Assembly (NCBI GenBank): GCA_028565635.1
Contig: JAOXYB010026857.1
Coordinates: 2,296 to 15,651 of the forward strand
Source of the DNA: Phoronis ovalis
Taxonomy: Eukaryota; Phoronida; Phoronidae
Direction: 5' to 3'
DNA length: 13,356 nt
The number at the start of each line of letters is the position of its first letter. Position 1 is the stretch's first letter. The translations under genes were made by a program, and so were the position numbers. Of this stretch, positions 9,501 through 13,356 are shown one piece after another. Under the pieces are notes generated by a model. It ran no database searches. It was not told the DNA's origin and saw nothing but the letters and a program-made list of their open reading frames with translations.

Positions 9501-12500
9501 GAGAGCAGATACTCACAATAGGAAGTTAACAATGTTATCAATAAGTGTTTCTTTCCTGCAGAAAAAAATATTAATGAACTTTATGTGAACACTTGTTATC
9601 AAGGGTTGTTTCTAATGACATTACTTGTTCTTTCCAGACTGACATTTATGAAGTGTCATCAAGCCCTTTAGTGTTGGCACAACAGTTAACACACATTGAA
9701 TTGGTAAGTGACAGTGAAATATATATCTTGACAGATCTTAAGTTTCTATGTGTATAACGCTGGCCAACTATATCTAGTTTTTCCTGTGCTGGCTTAGTGT
9801 CAAAAATTGCTGTTAAACAACTTGATTTGCATAAATTTTATATCATTTTTAAAGTCACGGTAGTAATTGTTGATTAATTTTGACTAGACATTTGAAACAT
9901 AAGATATATCCCATAAAATTATGTGAATAAACATTTCCATCAAACATAAAATAATGATAATCATAATTTGCCATTTATCAGAGTATCACAGAAAGGGTTA
10001 TGATGTGTTTATTTGATATAGTCTAATAATAGTTTTTGTGCACAGCTACATGTAAGTTAATTTTGCAGCATGAAACTGTTTGTCATAAGAAAATGTTGTG
10101 CATTGATGGTTACTTTATTGCAGGAGAGGTTAAGCAATATTGGCCCTGAAGAATTTGTTCAAGCGTTTGCCAAGGAAAGTTCTGAGATGGAAACTTCATT
10201 CAAAGATGTAAAAAAGACAAATAATTTAGAAGCATACGTACAGTGGTTTAATAGGTTAAGTTACTTTGTAGCTACGGAAATATGTATGGTGAGTAAAACT
10301 GTAATCAGTAGTTACCTAATGCTTTTAAATGTAACAAAGCAATTTGTATATGAAAGGAAACCTTTCTTTATTTGATTCCATTTTAATAACTTCATACCTA
10401 ATTCCTCAGCAGGACACTATAAATAGACTTACAAAGAAACACATATTATGTTATTGGCTAGTATGATACTGTGTTACAGTAGGTTTCCGAGTTATGCTCT
10501 TCCGTATATACAAAATACTAGTTTGTGATGCAGTAAAATGATGTCAGAAAAATCTGAGTAACTGTCACAAACCAGTATATTAAGTACTGTATCGGGACAG
10601 CATAACTCGGAAACCTACTGTAACGTTTGTAATAGTGGAAAGTGCTGATCTGTTACTTAGTGTGTACCTAAAAAATTAAGAGTAGAAAGTGTGTTCATCT
10701 GGGATTAAAAACTAATTTAACTTATTTCTATTTTCTTCCTTTCAGCATTTAAAGAAAAAACACAGAGTACGAGTGATTGAATATTTCATAGACGTTGCTA
10801 AGGAATGTGTGAACATAGGAAATTTTAATTCATTAATGGCAATAATTGCTGGAATGAACATGAGTCCTGTAGCACGATTAAAAAAGGCTTGGGCAAAAGT
10901 GAATACGGCCAAATTTGATATTTTAGAACATCAAATGGACCCTTCAAATAATTTTTCCAGTTACAGAGCGTCCCTTAAAGCAGCATTATGGAGGTGTGAA
11001 GGTGCTGTGGATGAGAGGGAAAAAATCGTCATTCCATTTTTTAGTTTATTTGTGAAGGATATGTATTTTCTGAATGAAGGCTGTGCTAACAAGTAAGTTG
11101 AAATGTCCATGTTCCTATTAAAATTATCATTCTGTCAAATCTTCAATGAATTTTTACTCCTGTCTATTCAAATACTTTAATTCTTAACTTAAAGACAAAT
11201 ATCAGACAAGATTACTGATACATAAATGTGTGATGGAACTATATCCCATCTGATTCCGCCCCTTTGCCAGAGTGTTAAATTTGAATACATTTACTTTCTA
11301 ACTTTGATTGCTTTAGTTATTACCAAGGAAAAAATAAAGTTTCTTAGGTGATGTTTAGCAAAATTGGATATTTTTTTATGTATTAATTAAGTATCTATCC
11401 ATATGTAAGTGAGTCACTAAAAGTTTATGGATAACTTGTTTTGTGTTTCTAGGTTACCAAATGGCTTGATAAATTTTGAAAAGTTTTGGCAGCGGGCGAA
11501 ACAGATCACTGAATTCATGAACTGGAAACAAGTTGAGGTATATATGAGTAATGATACCTTGCTTATACTGCTCATTTGTACATATGGAAGCTCCTAATAA
11601 CAGAAGTTGATGTTTTGAATAAGTACATACAAAATGTCACTAAAAAAACTAATAGCTACATATTTATTTTATATTTACTTTTACAGTGTCCATTTCAAAG
11701 ACAAGGTCCTGTGTTAAATTATGTCCTTACCAACCCAGTGTTTTCTGAGAACTGTAAGTATCACATCACACTTATGTATATACACATACAATGTGACTAC
11801 AGAATGTAATTGTTAATAGTATCAGTTATGCTGCAGTTAACTCAATTTCAAATCTTAAAAAGTAAACTTTAAGATTTAATTATAGTTAGTAAATATAATT
11901 ATATGTAGTCAGCAATAGAACAAAGTATTAAGCTTAAATCAACAATCCTCATTATATATGGGAAAAATAAGAACTTGTTCCTGGTTCTATTTCTATAGTA
12001 TGATTTCAACATTTATCAAGTACTTTGTTTTGTTTATTTCCAGCTCTTTCCCTTGCTTCTTTTGAGTGCGAGCCTCCAGAGAATAACTTTGAAAAAGAGA
12101 GACACAAGCAACTTAAGTAAGTTCTGTACTGTGCCCTCCACGAAACATCTCTCACATACCAAGAGCCTTTTTATTAAATCCCCATACAAGTCAATAATGA
12201 ATACCTTGTGTGCCAGGACTAAATATATATATTGTCTTGGTGCCAAAAAATTATTTTACTCATAATGTCTTTATATAGAATAATGATAACAAATTTTTAT
12301 TCTGTGAGATATTGTTTTTGTGTAAACCAAGATGTGTGTTTTGAAAGTCCATTGCAAACAAAACTACTGAGGATATTTGTATTCCAAACCTCTAAATCTA
12401 GCATTACTATTTTCTCTCACCAAACTCCTAACTCAATCTGTCTGTGTAATAAACAAGCATATTTTGATGTTAACTGTTTCCTTATAGGTATCCTTCTTCT

Positions 12501-12526
12501 TTTACAGGGCTCAAGCTGGATTATAG
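6430..12526 (+). CDS. RASGEF1-family Ras/Rap guanine nucleotide exchange factor, whole coding span with introns
   Basis: Eleven exons with GT-AG introns join in one frame: 6412-6507, 7926-8015, 8368-8534, 8746-8887, 9141-9224, 9638-9703, 10124-10288, 10746-11092, 11453-11537, 11687-11753, 12044-12116. A short terminal exon at 12508 or 12488 follows. Intron phases run 0,0,2,0,0,0,0,2,0,1,2. Starting at ATG 6430 the product is 455 residues to the last donor plus a short tail, against 473 for human RASGEF1B. Residues about 36-155 form the RasGEF_N (REM) domain. Residues about 196-453 form the CDC25-type RasGEF domain, which opens the GTPase switch region to release GDP. Vertebrate RASGEF1A and 1B are reported to act on Rap2; the same target here is inference. 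The protein has no signal peptide or membrane segment and should be cytosolic or endomembrane-associated. Several exons are near-identical to vertebrate RASGEF1, so family assignment is firm. The paralogue letter (A, B or C) cannot be assigned. Confidence 0.95.
6508..7925 (+). other. intron 1 (1,418 bp)
   Basis: It is bounded by GTAAGT and TTTTTCAG and is phase 0. This is by far the longest intron seen in the gene. Its first third (about 6570-7030) differs in composition and is listed separately. The remainder (7040-7925) is plain AT-rich sequence in which I recognise nothing. Confidence 0.85.
6570..7030 (-). other. more GC-rich intronic segment with long minus-strand open frames, possible repeat remnant
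   Basis: About 6600-6720 is roughly 40-43 percent GC by count, well above the surrounding intron. Two minus-strand frames stay open, at 6520-6822 (100 codons) and 6773-7027 (84 codons). The first includes a charged stretch (for example RIFQREIRRQLSIESNGK). The second is a run of hydrophobic residues. I recognise no family in either. The simplest reading is an old transposable-element or processed-sequence fragment inserted antisense in the intron. It could also be a nested minus-strand non-coding transcript. Confidence 0.3.
7926..8015 (+). CDS. RASGEF1 exon 2 (residues 27-56, start of REM domain)
   Basis: The exon carries 30 whole codons between TTTTTCAG and GAT/gtaagt. It reads ALLYQDGHLMAGSLEALIQ followed by HLVPTPDYYPD. 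The block GSLEALxxHLVPTxDYYPD is a hallmark of RASGEF1 proteins and marks the first helix of the RasGEF_N domain. This half most resembles vertebrate RASGEF1A (IFQDGHLISGSLEAL). Confidence 0.95.
8016..8367 (+). other. intron 2 (352 bp)
   Basis: The intron is phase 0 with a GTAAGT donor and a TTTTTACAG acceptor. A 64-codon minus-strand frame (8061-8255) is a chance frame with no recognisable content. Nothing else is seen. Confidence 0.85.
8368..8534 (+). CDS. RASGEF1 exon 3 (residues 57-111, REM domain)
   Basis: The reading is RTYNFAFLLNSRLFIKPHQL, then LSEVCQLCIFQQNLSHDN and KFGPYMLQLL. It ends with a split codon (AG) before gtaagc, so the intron is phase 2. The motif RTYxFxFLLxSRLFxxPxxLL is the core of the RASGEF1 REM domain, which packs against and stabilises the catalytic domain. 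The second half (NIDKVSLGKFGPYML) is less conserved but keeps the KxxPxxLQLL spacing. Confidence 0.94.
8746..8887 (+). CDS. RASGEF1 exon 4 (residues 112-159, end of REM domain)
   Basis: The first base completes a Ser codon across intron 3 (8535-8745, 211 bp). The exon then reads EWTELLPYDFRDERMMKHLK, followed by DITQRIVKLYPDIRKDVG. PYDFRDERMM is identical to vertebrate RASGEF1B as I know it. The exon ends AAA/gtaagt in phase 0. The 3' part forms a helical linker between the REM and catalytic domains. Confidence 0.95.
8888..9140 (+). other. intron 4 (253 bp)
   Basis: The intron is phase 0 with a GTAAGT donor and a CTCCTTTCTAG acceptor. It is plain AT-rich sequence with nothing else recognised. 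Confidence 0.85.
9141..9224 (+). CDS. RASGEF1 exon 5 (residues 160-187, inter-domain linker)
   Basis: The exon has 28 whole codons: LSGLQKYEELLARINNE, then AAQRLLNVVPT. LSxLQxYEELLAxI aligns with the vertebrate LAALSQYEEVLAKI. After that the sequence is family-divergent, and the linker to the catalytic domain is about five residues shorter than in human RASGEF1B. Both splice sites are good (TTTCTAG and gtaagt). Confidence 0.92.
9225..9637 (+). other. intron 5 (413 bp) with 24-bp tandem duplication
   Basis: The intron is phase 0 with a GTAAGT donor and a TTCTTTCCAG acceptor. Apart from the duplication at 9430-9480 nothing is recognised. Confidence 0.85.
9430..9480. repeat. 24-bp tandem duplication
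   Basis: The unit GGCTTCTCTACTGCAGCTTG plus CTGA occurs exactly twice (9430-9453 and 9454-9477), followed by GGC. The two copies are identical, so the duplication is recent. Each copy contains CTGCAG and a CTACTGCAG pyrimidine-AG context that resembles a splice acceptor, but no exon follows. Confidence 0.95.
9638..9703 (+). CDS. RASGEF1 exon 6 (residues 188-209, start of catalytic domain)
   Basis: The exon has 22 whole codons. The reading is TDIYEVSSSPLVLAQQLTHI then EL. SPLVLAQQLTHIEL is the first conserved block of the CDC25-type RasGEF domain, where the family pattern is PxxxAxQLTxxExxxF. The splice sites are TTTCCAG and TTG/gtaagt. Confidence 0.95.
9704..10123 (+). other. intron 6 (420 bp)
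   Basis: The intron is phase 0 with a GTAAGT donor and a TTTATTGCAG acceptor. It is AT-rich with nothing else recognised. Confidence 0.85.
10124..10288 (+). CDS. RASGEF1 exon 7 (residues 210-264, catalytic domain)
   Basis: The exon has 55 whole codons. It begins ERLSNIGPEEFVQAFAKE and later reads NNLEAYVQWFNRLSYFVATE then ICM. IGPEEFVQAF and LEAYVxWFNRLSYxVATEICM are characteristic of RASGEF1 and correspond to the second and third conserved blocks of the RasGEF catalytic core. The segment between them (residues about 226-243) is variable, as in the family. The donor is ATG/gtgagt, in phase 0. Confidence 0.96.
10289..10745 (+). other. intron 7 (457 bp) carrying a MITE
   Basis: The intron is phase 0 with a GTGAGT donor and a TTTTCTTCCTTTCAG acceptor. 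About one third of its length is the inverted-repeat element at 10477-10620. Without the element it would be near 310 bp, similar to its neighbours. Confidence 0.85.
10477..10620. mobile_element. 144-bp non-autonomous Tc1/mariner/pogo-type MITE
   Basis: The left end begins CAGTAGGTTTCCGAGTTATG and the right end is its reverse complement. They match perfectly over 22 bases (10477-10498 against 10599-10620) with a degenerate continuation. The element is flanked on both sides by TA (10475-10476 and 10621-10622), the target duplication of the IS630/Tc1/mariner group. The CAGT terminus fits pogo/Tigger-like families. It has no open frame, so any transposase must come from elsewhere in the genome. 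The perfect inverted repeats suggest a fairly young insertion. It sits inside intron 7 and does not touch splice sites. Confidence 0.92.
10746..11092 (+). CDS. RASGEF1 exon 8 (residues 265-379, catalytic core)
   Basis: This is the longest exon seen, with 115 codons plus two bases. It begins HLKKKHRVRVIEYFIDVAKE and contains NIGNFNSLMAIIAGMNMSPV then ARLKKAW. That is the helical-hairpin region, which in this enzyme class inserts into the GTPase switch to displace Mg and nucleotide. It then reads TAKFDILEHQMDPSNNFSSY, and REKIVIPFFSLFVKDMYFLN then EG. The last is the RasGEF signature PFxxxxxKDxxFxxEG. The segment around residues 346-361 (LKAALWRCEGAVDE) replaces a Ser/Ala-rich vertebrate loop. 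Donor AA/gtaagt splits the Lys codon in phase 2. Failure to splice gives an immediate in-frame TAA. Confidence 0.97.
11093..11452 (+). other. intron 8 (360 bp)
   Basis: The intron is phase 2 with a GTAAGT donor and a TGTGTTTCTAG acceptor. Nothing else is recognised. Confidence 0.85.
11453..11537 (+). CDS. RASGEF1 exon 9 (residues 380-408, catalytic domain)
   Basis: The first base completes Lys380. The exon then reads LPNGLINFEKFWQRAKQI, followed by TEFMNWKQVE. This aligns without gaps to vertebrate RLPNGHVNFEKFWELAKQVS and then EFMTWKQVE. The donor GAG/gtatat is the least canonical of the gene, but the following exon continues the conserved VECPF in frame, so the junction is secure. Confidence 0.95.
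11687..11753 (+). CDS. RASGEF1 exon 10 (residues 409-430)
   Basis: The acceptor is TTTTACAG. The reading is CPFQRQGPVLNYVLTNPVFS then EN, with one base left over (phase 1). It matches the family pattern CPFxxxxxxxxYLLTxPVFSE near the end of the RasGEF domain. Intron 9 before it (11538-11686) is 149 bp, the shortest of the gene. Confidence 0.94.
11754..12043 (+). other. intron 10 (290 bp)
   Basis: The intron is phase 1 with a GTAAGT donor and a TTTATTTCCAG acceptor. It is AT-rich with nothing else recognised. Confidence 0.85.
12044..12116 (+). CDS. RASGEF1 exon 11 (residues 431-455, C-terminal region)
   Basis: Two bases complete Ser431. The exon then reads LSLASFECEPPENNFEKERH and KQL. This matches the vertebrate end LYLASYESEGPENHIEKDRW and KSLR. 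It ends AA/gtaagt in phase 2, a strong donor placed where the vertebrate proteins still have about seven residues to go (SSLLGRV). If not spliced, the frame reads LK then TAA at 12118-12120. Confidence 0.92.
12117..12507 (+). other. probable intron 11 (371 or 391 bp)
   Basis: It is bounded by GTAAGT and one of two acceptors 20 bases apart: TGTTTCCTTATAG ending at 12487, or TTCTTCTTTTACAG ending at 12507. Open frames inside it on both strands (12034-12246 - strand and 12232-12534 + strand) are chance frames. If intron 11 is not spliced, this is 3' UTR. Confidence 0.6.
12508..12526 (+). CDS. candidate terminal exon, short tail AQAGL
   Basis: With the acceptor at 12506-12507, the Lys455 codon is completed and five codons (AQAGL) precede TAG at 12524-12526. 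The product is then 460 residues, and the tail length is like that of vertebrate RASGEF1 proteins, although its sequence is not. The alternative acceptor at 12486-12487 gives a 31-residue tail beginning YPSSFTGLKLDYSSM and ending at TAG 12582-12584. I mildly prefer the downstream acceptor for its longer pyrimidine tract and more typical protein length. Confidence 0.45.
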
Positions 12527-12584
12527 CAGCATGATTACTACATCTTCCCTAGCAATTACTGTGATACCTATCTCTCTCTATTAG

Positions 12585-13080
12585 CCAAATAACGAAATAT
12601 ATAAAATATTGAGCCAGCAATAATTTTTTGTGAAGAAGACAGTAATATAAAACTGAAGAAGATTAATGTAAATTTTAATTAAAAGACATTTTAGTGGACC
12701 AAGTTATTTTGAGTTAAATTTTATAGGAAGGATTGAAAATATATTTGTGGAACCTGAAAAACTATTAAATGTTATTTATTAGCTACGTCTTGTAACTATG
12801 AGACATTCAAGTGAAGGTTTGTTAAAATATATACAAGCAACAGACAATAAGTTTGCTAATTAAAAGTGCTTGAATATTTACTGTGAGGAGTTTTGCCCAG
12901 TGGTGATGAAGACAATTGGCCACAATTATACATTGGATCTATGTAGTTTTGAAATGTGTATAAAGCGGTCTGCCTAGTGAAAAAGCAGCACAAGTGTTAA
13001 GTTTTTTTTTTGTTACATACCTCTAGGATATATATATCTCAGTACCGAAATTCCGCAATAACTTTGGGAAAAACATAATT
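12585..13080 (+). other. probable 3' UTR and flank of RASGEF1
   Basis: This is non-coding AT-rich sequence after every candidate stop. ATTAAA variants at 12678-12683 and later could serve as polyadenylation signals. No further gene is recognised. Confidence 0.5.
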
Positions 13081-13356
13081 TCCTTCCTGAATAAAAGTGA
13101 AAACGGCGACACCCACCACCTAATGTAGAACGTGGTATTTTGAATTTTTCAAATGTTCATTTTTTTGTGAAAATGTTTTAAAAACTTGGACGTAAAATCA
13201 ACATAGAAAACAAGTACCTCGCCAGATGTCGCCGCACTAGCTTTACATGGGAAATCAACACTAAACCGGACTAAAGGAAATTTCTTCTTCCATTATAGTG
13301 CATACCTCTTAGTAGAGTAATTCGCACTTGAGTGTGTATGTGCACATGTGCAAAAA
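13060..13356. other. CpG-rich patch at right edge, unrecognised
   Basis: CpG dinucleotides cluster here (for example AACGGCGAC, CTCGCC, GTCGCCGCAC, AACCGGAC), and two of the lines are about 43-45 percent GC, unlike the AT-rich rest. No open frame or terminal repeat is visible inside the window. It ends with the 12-bp palindrome TGCACATGTGCA (13341-13352). It could be part of a repeat that continues beyond the window or the promoter area of a neighbouring gene. Confidence 0.35.
13090..13095 (+). promoter_or_regulatory. candidate polyadenylation signal AATAAA
   Basis: The canonical hexamer lies in CTGAATAAAAGTG, about 560 bases after the candidate stop at 12526. A T-rich stretch follows near 13140-13170. 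It is only a candidate: AATAAA is common in AT-rich DNA, and the earlier ATTAAA at 12678 may be used instead. Confidence 0.35.

Noticed and set aside
10070-10123. In-frame upstream extension of exon 7 from an ATG at 10070
   Set aside because: A strong TTTATTGCAG acceptor lies directly before ERLSNIGPEEF, which continues exon 6 in frame and matches the family. The upstream bases are intron.
12053-12265. Overlapping open frames on both strands across exon 11
   Set aside because: They run in frames other than the conserved RASGEF1 frame and extend into the intron. They are shadows of the real exon.
13341-13352. 12-bp palindrome TGCACATGTGCA as a regulatory site
   Set aside because: It is short, with nothing nearby to assign a factor. 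It is mentioned only within the right-edge feature.

Overview
The window looks like an AT-rich invertebrate animal nuclear genome, probably an arthropod. It has long non-coding stretches, short exons split by GT-AG introns of about 150 to 1,400 bp, and transposon remnants. I cannot name the species. There is no bacterial or viral gene organisation.

The only gene I can support lies on the + strand from about 6.4 to 12.5 kb. It encodes a RASGEF1-family protein (RasGEF domain-containing family member 1), a guanine nucleotide exchange factor for Ras/Rap-type small GTPases. Eleven coding exons join in one continuous reading frame. They give about 455 residues up to a final donor site, with a RasGEF_N (REM) domain followed by a complete CDC25-type RasGEF catalytic domain. 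The first recognised exon has its own splice acceptor, so at least one more 5' exon lies upstream. A weak candidate is at 5601-5639. The last few residues are uncertain: there are two possible terminal acceptors (12488 and 12508) and an in-frame stop (12118-12120) if the last intron is retained.

Layout: 1-135 is the edge of a 58-bp tandem repeat. The stretch 136-6411 holds no confident gene and is probably upstream or first-intron sequence of the RASGEF1 gene. The stretch 6412-12526 is the gene. Intron 1 contains a more GC-rich segment of unknown origin, intron 5 a 24-bp tandem duplication, and intron 7 a complete 144-bp Tc1/mariner/pogo-type MITE with 22-bp perfect terminal inverted repeats and TA target duplications. 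The stretch 12527-13356 is probable 3' UTR and 3' flank, ending in a CpG-rich patch.

I see no sign of an unprecedented biological system. The most useful observations are the MITE, the unresolved ends of the gene, and several small repeats.
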